Part shown: one piece after another, positions 26,932-35,470 of the stretch | Numbering within the stretch: position 1 is the first letter of the stretch | Layout of the letters: each line of letters begins with the position of its first letter | Assembly: GCF_014654895.1 (NCBI RefSeq) | Contig: NZ_BNBE01000001.1 | Coordinates: 2,641,001-2,705,000, forward strand | Direction of reading: 5' to 3' | DNA length: 64,000 nucleotides | Origin: Streptomyces filamentosus | GTDB taxonomy: Bacteria > Actinomycetota > Actinomycetes > Streptomycetales > Streptomycetaceae | Program-made: the position numbers and the translations under genes | Notes under the pieces: generated by a model | Told to the model about the DNA's origin: nothing | The model's database searches: none | What the model saw: only the letters and a program-made list of their open reading frames with translations

Positions 26932-28314
26932 TCAGAGCCCGCGCCAGCCCCCCGCGTCCGTGCCGCCCGGAACCGCGTCCCCGGGCTCGTACGGCTCCCG
27001 CGTGAAGACGAAGGAGCCGAGGTCGAGGTGGCTGACGCCGCCGTCCGGACGCCGCACCACCCGGAGCGTCTCCCCCGCGTAGTAACCGTCCAGCCCGACC
27101 CAGCCCCCGCCGGGCAGCGCCCGGAAGCGAGCCCTGCGGCCGGCGCCCTTCAGCGGCTCCAGGACCACCCCGCGCTCCGCGCCGATCCGCAGGCCGTAGG
27201 AGTACGTCCCCCAGTACCAGGGACCGGTCAGCTCCAGGAGCTCCTGGTCGACCTCCGCCGCGGGCAGCGGCCGCCACGGCTCGGGGAGGCGCGGCTCGGC
27301 CTCCGCCACGATCCGTACGAGATCGGCGGCGACCACCCCGGTCGCCGGACCGCTCGTCGCGTTGGCCAGCGCGACGCCGACCAGGCCCTCCTCGACGTCG
27401 ACCCAGATCCCGGCGACGAAGCCCGGCAGCGAACCCCCGTGCCCGATGAGCGTGCCGCCCTCCTTGTGGGCCACCTGGAGACCGAGGCCGTACCCCATCT
27501 GCGGGTCCCCCACGGCCGGTGGCCCCACGGGGACCCGCATCTCGGCGACGGTCGCGGCGCTCAGCACCCGGTCGTCGCCCTCCGCGAGGAAGAGGCCGAA
27601 CCGGCAGAGGTCGGCGGCCGTCGACCACAGCTGCCCGGCCGGGGCCATCACCCCCAGGTCCTCGGAGGGCTCCGGCAGCATCACGTCCGCCCAGGGGTGC
27701 ACGGCCCAGCCCGAGGCGTGCGGGGCCACCGGGCCCACCGTCGTCCGGTCCAGGCCCAGCGGTTCCAGGACCTCGGTGCGCAGCGCCTCCTCCCAGGACA
27801 TCCCGCGCACCGCCTCGACCAGCGAGCCGAGCAGGGTGTAGCCGGGGTTGGAGTAGTGGAAGCTCCGGCCCGCCGGGTGCAGCACGGGCGCGTCCCCCAG
27901 GACGTCGGGGATCGCGGGCCGCGTGCTCCCCGGGGTCCGCTCCCACCAGGGCGACGGGGTCTCCGCCGCGAGCCCCGCCGTGTGGCCGAGCAGCTGGGCG
28001 ACGGTCGCCTCGCCGACCCCCGTGCCCGGCAGGTGCTTCTCCAGCGGGTCGTCCAGGCCGAGCAGGCCCTCGTCCCGCAGCCGCAGGACGAGGACGGCGG
28101 TGAACACCTTGGTGATCGAACCGATCCGGTACTGCGTGTCGGCGTCCGGGGCGTGCCCGTCGACGCAACTGCGGGAACCGCTCCAGACCATCCCTCCCCC
28201 GCGCGCGACGGCGCCGACGAACGAGGGCGCGCGGCCCTCGCTCTGCGCGCGGGCCACGCGGTGCAGCAGGGAACGCTCGGTGGTGGACAGCAGGGCTTCG
28301 GAGGCTGAGGTCAT
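26932..28314 (-). CDS. Serine beta-lactamase-fold hydrolase (class C/EstB-like)
   Basis: A 460-residue beta-lactamase-family protein. The active-site motifs are SITK (Ser66-Lys69), YSN (Tyr154-Asn156) and HGGSLPG late in the domain; a C-terminal beta-rich domain occupies about residues 365-460. Such proteins act as D-aminopeptidases, esterases or carboxypeptidases; the lack of a signal peptide argues against a secreted beta-lactamase. An ATG four codons upstream (28326) is an alternative start. It lies 37 bp after dnaB on the same strand and may be read from it. Confidence 0.88.
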   Translation of the reverse strand: MTSASEALLSTTERSLLHRVARAQSEGRAPSFVGAVARGGGMVWSGSRSCVDGHAPDADTQYRIGSITKVFTAVLVLRLRDEGLLGLDDPLEKHLPGTGVGEATVAQLLGHTAGLAAETPSPWWERTPGSTRPAIPDVLGDAPVLHPAGRSFHYSNPGYTLLGSLVEAVRGMSWEEALRTEVLEPLGLDRTTVGPVAPHASGWAVHPWADVMLPEPSEDLGVMAPAGQLWSTAADLCRFGLFLAEGDDRVLSAATVAEMRVPVGPPAVGDPQMGYGLGLQVAHKEGGTLIGHGGSLPGFVAGIWVDVEEGLVGVALANATSGPATGVVAADLVRIVAEAEPRLPEPWRPLPAAEVDQELLELTGPWYWGTYSYGLRIGAERGVVLEPLKGAGRRARFRALPGGGWVGLDGYYAGETLRVVRRPDGGVSHLDLGSFVFTREPYEPGDAVPGGTDAGGWRGL

Positions 28315-28351
28315 GGACCTGATCATGCCCCGCCGCCCCGCCCGGGCACGA

Positions 28352-29857
28352 TCAGGTCTGTGCCATGTCCACGAAGCGCGAGTAGTGGCCCTGGAAGGCG
28401 ACGGTGATGGTGGCCGTGGGGCCGTTTCGGTGCTTGCCGACGATGATGTCGGCCTCGCCGGCGCGCGGGGACTCCTTCTCGTAGGCGTCCTCGCGGTGGA
28501 GCAGGATGACCATGTCGGCGTCCTGCTCGATCGAGCCGGACTCTCGCAGGTCGGAGACCATGGGCTTCTTGTCGGTTCGCTGCTCGGGACCACGGTTCAG
28601 CTGGGAGAGCGCGATCACCGGGAGCTCCAGCTCCTTGGCGAGGAGCTTGAGGTTTCGCGACATGTCGGAGACCTCCTGCTGACGGCTCTCCTGCCGCTTG
28701 GAGCCGCCGGACTGCATCAGCTGGAGGTAGTCGATGATCACGAGCTTGAGGCCGTTGCGCTGCTTGAGGCGGCGGCACTTGGCGCGGATCTCCATCATCG
28801 ACAGGTTAGGGGAGTCGTCGATGTAGAGCGGGGCCTGGGAGACGTCGGGCATGCGGCGGGCGAGCCGGGTCCAGTCCTCGTCGGTCATCGTGCCGGAGCG
28901 CATGTGGTGCAGGGCGACGCGGGCCTCGGCCGAGAGCAGGCGCATCGCGATCTCGTTGCGGCCCATTTCGAGGGAGAAGATGACGCTGGGCAGGTTGTGC
29001 TTGATCGACGCGGCCCGGGCGAAGTCCAGGGCGAGGGTTGACTTACCCATGGCGGGACGGGCCGCGATGATGATCATCTGACCGGGGTGGAGTCCGTTGG
29101 TGAGCGAGTCGAGGTCGCTGAAGCCGGTGGGCACGCCGGTCATCTCGCCGCTGCGGGAGCCGATCGCCTCGATCTCGTCGAGCGCGCCCTCCATGATGTC
29201 GCCGAGCGGCAGGTAGTCCTCGGTGGTCCGCTGCTCGGTGACCTTGTAGATCTCCGCCTGGGCCGAGTTCACGATCTCGTCGACGTCGCCGTCGGCCGCG
29301 TATCCCATCTGCGTGATCTTGGTGCCGGCCTCGACGAGGCGGCGCAGCACGGCCCGCTCATGGACGATCTCCGCGTAGTACGAGGCGTTCGCCGCGGTCG
29401 GCACCGACTGGACGAGGGTGTGCAGGTAGGAGGCGCCGCCGACGCGGTTGATCTCGCCGCGCTTGGTGAGCTCGGCGCCGACCGTGATGGGGTCGGCGGG
29501 CTCGCCCTTGGCGTAGAGGTCGAGGATCGCGCCGAAGACGGTCTCGTGCGCGGGCTTGTAGAAGTCGTGGCCCTTGATGATCTCCACGACGTCGGCGATG
29601 GCGTCCTTGGAGAGCAGCATGCCGCCGAGGACGGACTGCTCGGCGTCGAGGTCCTGCGGGGGGACCCGCTCGAAGCCGGAGAGTCCGCCGTCCCAGGGGC
29701 CGTCGCTGCCGCGCTCGTGCTGTTCCTCGCGGCCCCGGCCGCGCCCGCGGCCCTCACCGCGCCCCTCACCGCGGCCCTCGCCCCGGGTGCGGACGGGCAG
29801 TCGGTCACTCGGCCCGCCGTCGGCCCAGGGGTCGTCCATGGGCTCGGGAACGCTCAC
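28352..29857 (-). CDS. dnaB: Replicative DNA helicase DnaB
   Basis: Hexameric 5'-3' helicase that unwinds DNA ahead of the replication fork, loaded by DnaA at oriC. The 501-residue product has an N-terminal primase-binding domain (about 60-160) and a RecA-like motor with Walker A ARPAMGKST (about 264-272) and DNA-binding loops near QLNRGPEQR. An unusual charged insert of GEGR repeats followed by RGRGREE lies before the N-terminal domain (about residues 26-50). The GTG at 29857 follows GAGGTGG. Upstream lie several DnaA-box-like sequences. Confidence 0.97.
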   Translation of the reverse strand: MSVPEPMDDPWADGGPSDRLPVRTRGEGRGEGRGEGRGRGRGREEQHERGSDGPWDGGLSGFERVPPQDLDAEQSVLGGMLLSKDAIADVVEIIKGHDFYKPAHETVFGAILDLYAKGEPADPITVGAELTKRGEINRVGGASYLHTLVQSVPTAANASYYAEIVHERAVLRRLVEAGTKITQMGYAADGDVDEIVNSAQAEIYKVTEQRTTEDYLPLGDIMEGALDEIEAIGSRSGEMTGVPTGFSDLDSLTNGLHPGQMIIIAARPAMGKSTLALDFARAASIKHNLPSVIFSLEMGRNEIAMRLLSAEARVALHHMRSGTMTDEDWTRLARRMPDVSQAPLYIDDSPNLSMMEIRAKCRRLKQRNGLKLVIIDYLQLMQSGGSKRQESRQQEVSDMSRNLKLLAKELELPVIALSQLNRGPEQRTDKKPMVSDLRESGSIEQDADMVILLHREDAYEKESPRAGEADIIVGKHRNGPTATITVAFQGHYSRFVDMAQT

Positions 29858-30005
29858 CAGGCCACCTCTTCCCGTCCGCTCCGCGGACCTTGCCGCGCCA
29901 CTCCTTCTTACGCCACGGCCTCGTTCAAAGAGTGGCTTTGCGTCCGCTTCTGGCGCGTCGGGCGCCGGTCCACGGTAGGGCCGCGAGAGGCATCCGCCAA
30001 TCTGG

Positions 30006-30014
30006 TTATCCACA
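30006..30014 (+). promoter_or_regulatory. DnaA box TTATCCACA upstream of dnaB
   Basis: Exact match to the consensus DnaA box, 149 bp upstream of the dnaB start. Confidence 0.65.
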
Positions 30015-30040
30015 GGCCCTGTGGGTGAAGCCCCCAATGC

Positions 30041-30049
30041 TGTGGATAA
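30041..30049 (-). promoter_or_regulatory. DnaA box (TGTGGATAA) upstream of dnaB
   Basis: Reverse complement of TTATCCACA, facing the box at 30006 across 26 bases. Confidence 0.65.
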
Positions 30050-30085
30050 GACGCCGGATCCTGTGCACGGACCGGGGGACAGGCA

Positions 30086-30094
30086 TGTGGACAA
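30086..30094 (-). promoter_or_regulatory. DnaA box (TGTGGACAA) upstream of dnaB
   Basis: Reverse complement of TTGTCCACA, the form preferred in Streptomyces oriC. A further one-mismatch copy, TGTGGACAT, lies at 30260-30268 just before the MATE gene. Confidence 0.6.
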
Positions 30095-30280
30095 ACTCAT
30101 AGCCCTCTCCCACCTACCGCCCTGACCTGCGGTTTTTCCATCCACGGGCTGTGGGGGAGAAAAACTTTCACAGCTGAGTCCCGATCAGAACAAACAGCCC
30201 ACACCCGAAGCCCCGATCCCTTCAAAAGTAAGGATCACAGACGCATTGCATGTCTTACCTGTGGACATTAGATTGGCCAC

Positions 30281-31618
30281 ATGACCCAGGCCCCCACGAC
30301 CGCCAAGGCGGCACTGCGCCGGCACGACCGCGAGATCCTCTCCCTCGCCCTGCCGGCCTTCGGCGCCCTCGTCGCCGAACCGCTCTTCCTCATGGTGGAC
30401 AGCGCCATCGTGGGACACCTCGGCACCCCCCAGCTCGCGGGCCTCGCCATCGCGGGGACCCTGCTCTCCACCGCCGTCAGCGTCTTCGTCTTCCTCGCCT
30501 ACGCCACCACGGCCGCCGTCGCCCGGCGGGTCGGCGCGGGCGACCTGCCCGCCGCCCTCCGCCAGGGCATCGACGGCATCTGGCTGGCCCTGCTCCTCGG
30601 CATCGCCGTCGCCGCGGTCACCCTGCCCGCCGCCCCCTGGCTGGTCGAGGCCCTCGGCGCCTCCGACACCGCGGCCCCCCACGCCACCACGTACCTGCGG
30701 ATCTCCCTGCTGGGCATCCCCGCGATGCTGATCGTGCTGGCCGCCACCGGAGTGCTGCGCGGCCTCCAGGACACCCGCACCCCGCTCTACGTCGCCATCG
30801 GCGGCTTCGCGGCCAACGGCGCCCTCAACCTCGGCCTGGTCTACGGGGCCGGGCTCGGCGTCGCGGGCTCCGCCTGGGGAACCGTCATCGCCCAGTGCGG
30901 CATGGCCGCCGCGTACCTCGTCGTGGTCGTCCGGGGCTCCCGGCGGCACGGGGTCCCGCTCCGGCCCGACGCGTCCGGCATCCGGGCCTCCGCCCAGGCC
31001 GGCGCCCCGCTGCTGGTCCGCACGCTCTCGCTGCGCGCCGTCCTGCTGCTCGCCACCGCCGTCGCCGCACGCCTGGGCGACACCGAGGTCGCGGCCCACC
31101 AGATCGTCATCTCCCTGTGGAACCTGATGGCCTTCGCCCTGGACGCCATCGCCATCGCGGGCCAGGCCATCATCGGCCGCTACCTGGGCGCCGACGACGC
31201 CGAGGGGGCCCGCCGGGTCTGCCGCCGGATGATCCAGTGGGGCGTGGTCTCCGGCGTGGTCCTCGGGCTCCTGCTCGTCCTGACCAGCCCGCTCTTCGTC
31301 CCGCTCTTCACCGGCGACCCCGCCGTCCGCTCCACCCTGTTGCCGGCCCTGCTCATCGTGGCGCTCTCCCAGCCGATCTCCGGAGTCGTCTTCATCCTCG
31401 ACGGCGTCCTCATGGGCGCGGGCGACGGCCCCTACCTCGCCCGGGCGATGCTGATCACACTGGCGGTCTTCGCGCCCGTCGCCCTGCTCGTGCCGGTCCT
31501 CGGCGGCGGTCTGGCCGCGCTCTGGTGGGCGATGACGCTGATGATGACGGTCCGGATGGCCACGCTCTGGTTCCGGATGCGCTCCGGCCGCTGGATCGTC
31601 ACCGGCGCCACCCGCTGA
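30281..31618 (+). CDS. MATE-family efflux transporter (DinF-like)
   Basis: A 445-residue inner-membrane exporter with twelve predicted helices in two related halves. The opening LSLALPAFGALVAEPLF and LVDSAIVGHLGTPQLAGLAI-like segment are typical of DinF-type MATE proteins, which extrude cationic or oxidised compounds using Na+ or H+. The ATG at 30281 has no clear ribosome site, so it may be translated from a leaderless or very short-leader mRNA. It is divergent from dnaB and ends before a terminator/parS region at 31707-31787. Confidence 0.92.
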   Translation: MTQAPTTAKAALRRHDREILSLALPAFGALVAEPLFLMVDSAIVGHLGTPQLAGLAIAGTLLSTAVSVFVFLAYATTAAVARRVGAGDLPAALRQGIDGIWLALLLGIAVAAVTLPAAPWLVEALGASDTAAPHATTYLRISLLGIPAMLIVLAATGVLRGLQDTRTPLYVAIGGFAANGALNLGLVYGAGLGVAGSAWGTVIAQCGMAAAYLVVVVRGSRRHGVPLRPDASGIRASAQAGAPLLVRTLSLRAVLLLATAVAARLGDTEVAAHQIVISLWNLMAFALDAIAIAGQAIIGRYLGADDAEGARRVCRRMIQWGVVSGVVLGLLLVLTSPLFVPLFTGDPAVRSTLLPALLIVALSQPISGVVFILDGVLMGAGDGPYLARAMLITLAVFAPVALLVPVLGGGLAALWWAMTLMMTVRMATLWFRMRSGRWIVTGATR

Positions 31619-31706
31619 CCGGCCCGGGGCCCGAGCTCGCGCCCGTACCCCCGCCTCCGCTCCGCCCCCACCCGCGCTCGGGCCCGGCCCGGACGCCCGC
31701 GCCCCT

Positions 31707-31720
31707 GTTTCACGTGAAAC
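31707..31720. other. parS site between the MATE and rplI genes
   Basis: Exact parS between convergent genes, adjacent to the hairpin array at 31724. Confidence 0.95.
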
Positions 31721-31723
31721 AGC

Positions 31724-31787
31724 GGAAGGGCCGCCCCCTGACGGGAACGACCCTTCCTTCTGCGAAACGCAGAACTGCTGAGAGCAG
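31724..31787. terminator. Tandem hairpins ending the rpsF-ssb-rpsR-rplI operon
   Basis: Three hairpins follow one another after the rplI stop at 31790: CTGCT/AGCAG (31775-31787), TTCTGCG-AAA-CGCAGAA (31758-31774) and the larger GGAAGGGCCG/CGACCCTTCC (31724-31757). They sit between convergent transcripts, next to the parS at 31707, and can stop both. Confidence 0.75.
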
Positions 31788-31789
31788 CG

Positions 31790-32236
31790 TTACGCGGCGA
31801 CGACCTCGACGCCGAGCTTCGCGGCGACCTCGGGGTGCAGACGCACGAGCACCTGGTGCGAGCCCAGGGTCTTGATCGGCGAACCGAGCTCGACGCGACG
31901 CTTGTCGACCTCGGGGCCACCGGCGGACTTGATCGCCGTGGCGACGTCGGCCGGGGTCACGGAGCCGAAGAGACGGCCGGCGTCGCCGGAGCGAACGGCC
32001 AGACGGACCTTCGTGCCCTCGAGCTTGGCCTTGATCTCGTTGGCCTGCTCGATGGTCGCGATCTCGTGGATCTTGCGGGCGCGGCGGATCTGCGCCACGT
32101 CCTTCTCGCCGCCCTTGGTCCAGCGGATCGCGAAACCGCGCGGGACCAGGTAGTTGCGAGCGTAGCCGTCCTTGACCTCGACGACGTCGCCGGCCGCACC
32201 GAGGCCGGAGACTTCCTGGGTGAGGATGATCTTCAT
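31790..32236 (-). CDS. rplI: 50S ribosomal protein bL9
   Basis: Binds 23S rRNA near the base of the L1 stalk. The 148-residue protein starts [20 protein letters not shown], the invariant bL9 N-terminus, with the two-domain layout joined by a long helix (about 40-75). The start follows AAGGGAAGGG. Last gene of the rpsF-ssb-rpsR-rplI operon, 18 bp after rpsR. Confidence 0.99.
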   Translation of the reverse strand: MKIILTQEVSGLGAAGDVVEVKDGYARNYLVPRGFAIRWTKGGEKDVAQIRRARKIHEIATIEQANEIKAKLEGTKVRLAVRSGDAGRLFGSVTPADVATAIKSAGGPEVDKRRVELGSPIKTLGSHQVLVRLHPEVAAKLGVEVVAA

Positions 32237-32254
32237 TTTTCGGTCACCCTTCCC

Positions 32255-32491
32255 TTATCGCGCGGTGGACGTGTAGGGCAGCAGCGCCATCTCACGGCTG
32301 TTCTTGACGGCCGTGGCGACGTCACGCTGGTGCTGCGTGCAGTTGCCGGTCACGCGGCGGGCACGGATCTTGCCGCGGTCGGAAATGAACTTCCGCAGCA
32401 TGTTCGTGTCCTTGTAGTCCACGTAAGCGGTCTTGTCCTTGCAGAAAGCGCAGACCTTCTTCTTAGGCTTGCGCACAGGCGGCTTCGCCAT
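32255..32491 (-). CDS. rpsR: 30S ribosomal protein bS18
   Basis: A 78-residue small-subunit protein that binds 16S rRNA together with bS6. It starts [20 protein letters not shown] and retains the CX2C pair CAFC plus YTS-like C-terminal segment, so this is the zinc-type (C+) bS18 rather than the zinc-free paralogue. Start supported by AGGAGA. It follows ssb by 70 bp. Confidence 0.98.
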   Translation of the reverse strand: MAKPPVRKPKKKVCAFCKDKTAYVDYKDTNMLRKFISDRGKIRARRVTGNCTQHQRDVATAVKNSREMALLPYTSTAR

Positions 32492-32561
32492 GGTGTTTCT
32501 CCTGTGTGATCAAGAAGTGGGGATACGAGCTGCTTCCGGGTCCTGCCTGGGAGGGCAGTGC

Positions 32562-33161
32562 CTAGAAGGGGGGCTCGTCCGAGTAGCCGCCGCCACCGCC
32601 GCCGGAGTTTCCACCCCAGCCGCCGCCCCCGCCGGCCTGCTGGCCGCCGGAGGAGGGACCGCCGGTGGCCCAGGGGTCGTCGGAGGAGGCTCCGCCGCCC
32701 TGCTGGCCGCCGCCGCCGGAGTTTCCACCCCAGCCGCCGCCGCCCTGCTGGCCACCGCCGCCGCCGAAGCCGCCGCCGCCACCCTGACCGCCGCGGCCGG
32801 TGGTCTTGGTGACCTTGGCCGTGGCGTTGCGCAGGCTGGGACCGACCTCTTCGACGTCGAGCTCGAAGACCGTGCGCTTGACGCCCTGGTTGTCCTCGTA
32901 GGACCGCTGCTTCAGACGGCCCTGCACGACGACGCGCATGCCGCGCTGGAGGGACTCGGCGACGTTCTCCGCCGCCTGACGCCAGACCGAGCAGGTCAGG
33001 AAGAGGCTCTCGCCGTCCTTCCACTCGTTGGTCTGGCGGTCGAAGGTGCGGGGAGTGGACGCGACGCGGAACTTCGCGACCGCCGCACCGGACGGGGTGA
33101 AGCGCAGCTCGGGGTCGTCGACGAGATTGCCGACGACCGTGATGACGGTCTCGCCTGCCAT
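32562..33161 (-). CDS. ssb: Single-stranded DNA-binding protein
   Basis: Coats single-stranded DNA during replication, repair and recombination. The 199-residue protein has an OB-fold (residues 1-110, [20 protein letters not shown]) and then a long Gly/Gln/Trp/Asn-rich linker with two copies of a [12 protein letters not shown] unit. It ends in the acidic tip DEPPF used to recruit partner proteins. The essential copy is expected to be this one, lying between rpsF and rpsR as is usual. Confidence 0.98.
   Translation of the reverse strand: MAGETVITVVGNLVDDPELRFTPSGAAVAKFRVASTPRTFDRQTNEWKDGESLFLTCSVWRQAAENVAESLQRGMRVVVQGRLKQRSYEDNQGVKRTVFELDVEEVGPSLRNATAKVTKTTGRGGQGGGGGFGGGGGQQGGGGWGGNSGGGGQQGGGASSDDPWATGGPSSGGQQAGGGGGWGGNSGGGGGGYSDEPPF
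32598..32760 (-). repeat. Direct repeat within ssb linker
   Basis: A segment encoding [12 protein letters not shown] occurs twice, about 115 bases apart (near 32600-32630 and 32715-32745), separated by further Gly/Gln codons. Likely a slippage-driven repeat in the disordered linker. Confidence 0.6.
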
Positions 33162-33233
33162 GGGTGAACCTCTCGGCGGGATTGCTTCTGGCTGCTAGCT
33201 GCTACTCGGACCCGATTGCCTCTGAGCGGAAGC

Positions 33234-33524
33234 TCAGTGGGTCTCGGGACGGAGGACCTTGGTCCGGAGGACCGACTCGTTCAGGTTCATCTGGCGGTCG
33301 AGCTCCTTGACGACCGCAGGCTCGGCCTGCAGGTCGATGACCGAGTAGATGCCCTCGGGCTTCTTCTTGATCTCGTACGAGAGACGACGACGGCCCCAGG
33401 TGTCGACCTTCTCGACCTTTCCGTTGCCCTCACGGACGACGGAGAGGAAGTTCTCGATCAGGGGGGCGACAGCGCGCTCCTCCAGATCGGGGTCGAGGAT
33501 GACCATCACCTCGTAGTGACGCAT
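33234..33524 (-). CDS. rpsF: 30S ribosomal protein bS6
   Basis: A 96-residue protein that pairs with bS18 on the 30S platform. It starts [20 protein letters not shown] and contains [20 protein letters not shown], the conserved bS6 core. First gene of the operon with ssb, rpsR and rplI; AGGAGG precedes the ATG at 33524. A leader hairpin upstream may mediate feedback by the bS6:bS18 complex. Confidence 0.98.
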   Translation of the reverse strand: MRHYEVMVILDPDLEERAVAPLIENFLSVVREGNGKVEKVDTWGRRRLSYEIKKKPEGIYSVIDLQAEPAVVKELDRQMNLNESVLRTKVLRPETH

Positions 33525-33552
33525 GTGGAACCCACCTCCTTTGGACTCAGCG

Positions 33553-33571
33553 GCCACGGTCGTTCCGTGGC
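33553..33571 (-). promoter_or_regulatory. rpsF leader hairpin, candidate bS6:bS18 feedback element
   Basis: On the minus strand GCCACGG-AACGA-CCGTGGC makes a perfect seven-bp stem about 30-47 bases before the rpsF start, immediately followed by CCGCTGAG. In many bacteria a leader stem-loop with conserved CCG upstream of rpsF binds the bS6:bS18 dimer. Homology here is not shown. Confidence 0.45.
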
Positions 33572-33764
33572 AGGAGGGTCGTGATGCGTGAGCGACGGCT
33601 TGCCAGCTGGCAGGACCAGGGCAGACACCGGCGCAGACCGTACAGAGTACCTGCACATCGCCTTCCGGTTGAAATCCGGTGGGGAGGGGACGCAATCTGT
33701 ACACATCGGACGTCGGCGGCGCTAGGATGCGCCGCCCTCCGCACGGCACGCCAGGAGGTGCCCC

Positions 33765-34079
33765 ATGGCACAGGCAATGCGACCCGACCCCGGCCACTCC
33801 CTCTTCGCCACCGACGGCAAGCCGCACCCGCTCCAGGACACCCTGCTCGCGGTGACCCTGGCGCTGGGCGTCCTGTCCTTCGTCACGGCGCAGTTCCACA
33901 ACCTGCACCTGCTCAGTTCGTGGTCGGGCCTGATCGGCATCCTGACCGGGGCCTACGGACAGTTCATCTCCGTCACCACCCGGGAACGCTTCTTCCTGAT
34001 CATCGGCCTCGGCGCCTCGGCGGTGGGCTTCTTCCTCGGGATGGCCCACGGCGGGCTCTTCGGGGGCGTGATCAGCTGA
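33765..34079 (+). CDS. Small three-helix membrane protein, function unknown
   Basis: A 104-residue protein starting [20 protein letters not shown], with three hydrophobic helices (about 24-42, 52-70, 78-98). CAGGAGG precedes the ATG. I do not recognise the family; similar small proteins occur near rpsF in streptomycetes. It is divergent from rpsF and points toward the femX-like gene 162 bp away. Confidence 0.8.
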   Translation: MAQAMRPDPGHSLFATDGKPHPLQDTLLAVTLALGVLSFVTAQFHNLHLLSSWSGLIGILTGAYGQFISVTTRERFFLIIGLGASAVGFFLGMAHGGLFGGVIS

Positions 34080-34241
34080 CGCCGGCCCGGCGGACGGCCG
34101 GCGCCGAGGACGGCCTCCGGCCGCCGCCGGGCACGTCAGGGCCACCGCGGCCCTCCGGGGCGCTCCCCGGTCGCAGTAGGCTTCGGCGCGAGAGCCGGAG
34201 CCCCTGACCGATGGGGACACACCTGCCGAGGAGCGCCCCGC

Positions 34242-35360
34242 ATGAGCCTGACCCTGAGGACCATCAGCCGAGAGCAGCATCTGGCGTACATCCAGACCCT
34301 GCCCGGCGCGAGCCACTGCCAGGTCCCGGCGTGGGCTGACGTGAAGACCGAATGGCGCTCGGAGAACCTCGGCTGGTTCGACAAGAGCGGCGAGCTCGTC
34401 GGCGTCGGTCTGGTGCTCTACCGCCAGCTCCCCAAGCTCAAGCGCTACCTGGCCTACCTCCCCGAGGGCCCGGTCATCAACTGGCACGCCCCCAACCTCG
34501 ACGAGTGGCTCCAGCCGATGCTGGCCCACCTCAAGCAGCAGGGCGCCTTCTCCGTGAAGATGGGCCCCCCGGTCGTCATCCGCCGCTGGGACGCGGCCGC
34601 GATCAAGTCCGGCATCCAGGACCCGGACGTCAAGCGCCTCAAGGACGTGCAGGCCACCGAGGTCGTGCCGCAGGCCTTCGAGGTCGCCGACCGGCTGCGG
34701 AAGATGGGCTGGCAGCAGGCCGAGGACGGCGGCGCCGGCTTCGGCGACGTGCAGCCCCGCTACGTCTTCCAGGTCCCGCTGGCGAACCGCTCGCTCGACG
34801 ACGTCCTCAAGGGCTTCAACCAGCTGTGGCGCCGCAACATCAAGAAGGCCGAGAAGGCCGGCGTCGAGGTCGTCCAGGGCGGTTACGAGGACCTCGCCGA
34901 GTGGCAGCGCCTGTACGAGATCACCGCGGTCCGCGACAAGTTCCGGCCGCGCCCGCTCTCGTACTTCCAGCGCATGTGGACCGTCCTCAACAACGAGGAC
35001 CCCAATCGGATGCGCCTCTACTTCGCCCGCCACAACGGCGTGAACCTGTCCGCGGCGACCATGCTCGTCGTCGGCGGCCACGTCTGGTACTCGTACGGCG
35101 CCTCCGACAACATCGGCCGCGAGGTGCGCCCCTCCAACGCCATGCAGTGGCGGATGCTCCGCGACGCGTACGCGATGGGCGCCACCGTCTACGACCTGCG
35201 CGGCATCTCCGACTCGCTCGACGAGACCGACCACCTCTTCGGCCTGATCCAGTTCAAGGTCGGCACCGGCGGCGAGGCCGTGGAGTACGTCGGCGAGTGG
35301 GACTTCCCGCTGAACAAGCTGCTCCACAAGGCGCTGGACATCTACATGTCGCGCCGCTGA
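34242..35360 (+). CDS. femX: FemX-like peptidoglycan bridge-forming aminoacyltransferase
   Basis: A 372-residue FemAB-family enzyme that transfers an amino acid from aminoacyl-tRNA to lipid II. Two GNAT-like halves are seen; the central [20 protein letters not shown] and the late [20 protein letters not shown] are typical. In S. coelicolor the FemX at this locus adds the single glycine of the Gly interpeptide bridge and is essential. The ATG at 34242 follows GAGGAG. A racemase-like gene follows after 110 bp in the same direction, suggesting a shared wall-related role. Confidence 0.94.
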   Translation: MSLTLRTISREQHLAYIQTLPGASHCQVPAWADVKTEWRSENLGWFDKSGELVGVGLVLYRQLPKLKRYLAYLPEGPVINWHAPNLDEWLQPMLAHLKQQGAFSVKMGPPVVIRRWDAAAIKSGIQDPDVKRLKDVQATEVVPQAFEVADRLRKMGWQQAEDGGAGFGDVQPRYVFQVPLANRSLDDVLKGFNQLWRRNIKKAEKAGVEVVQGGYEDLAEWQRLYEITAVRDKFRPRPLSYFQRMWTVLNNEDPNRMRLYFARHNGVNLSAATMLVVGGHVWYSYGASDNIGREVRPSNAMQWRMLRDAYAMGATVYDLRGISDSLDETDHLFGLIQFKVGTGGEAVEYVGEWDFPLNKLLHKALDIYMSRR

Positions 35361-35470
35361 CGCTCCGCGCGGGGCTTGCGTAACCTCGTAGTCCCACGCA
35401 TAGCTCCGCGAGTCTCGTACACACCTGCGAAACCCCCCACCGCAGCCATCAGAAAGGTTCCGGGCCGGCC

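Larger units (their letters stand above)
29858..30280. other. dnaB/MATE intergenic region with DnaA-box cluster
   Basis: 423 bp between divergent genes, noticeably less GC-rich at 30170-30270. It has two perfect E. coli-type DnaA boxes (30006 and 30041), a Streptomyces-type box (30086) and a one-mismatch box (30260). No protein gene is seen. Confidence 0.75.

Noticed and set aside
29858-30145. N-terminal extension of DnaB up to 30145
   Set aside because: The frame is open, but the extension has no homology pattern, spans the DnaA boxes, and the GTG at 29857 has a good ribosome site.
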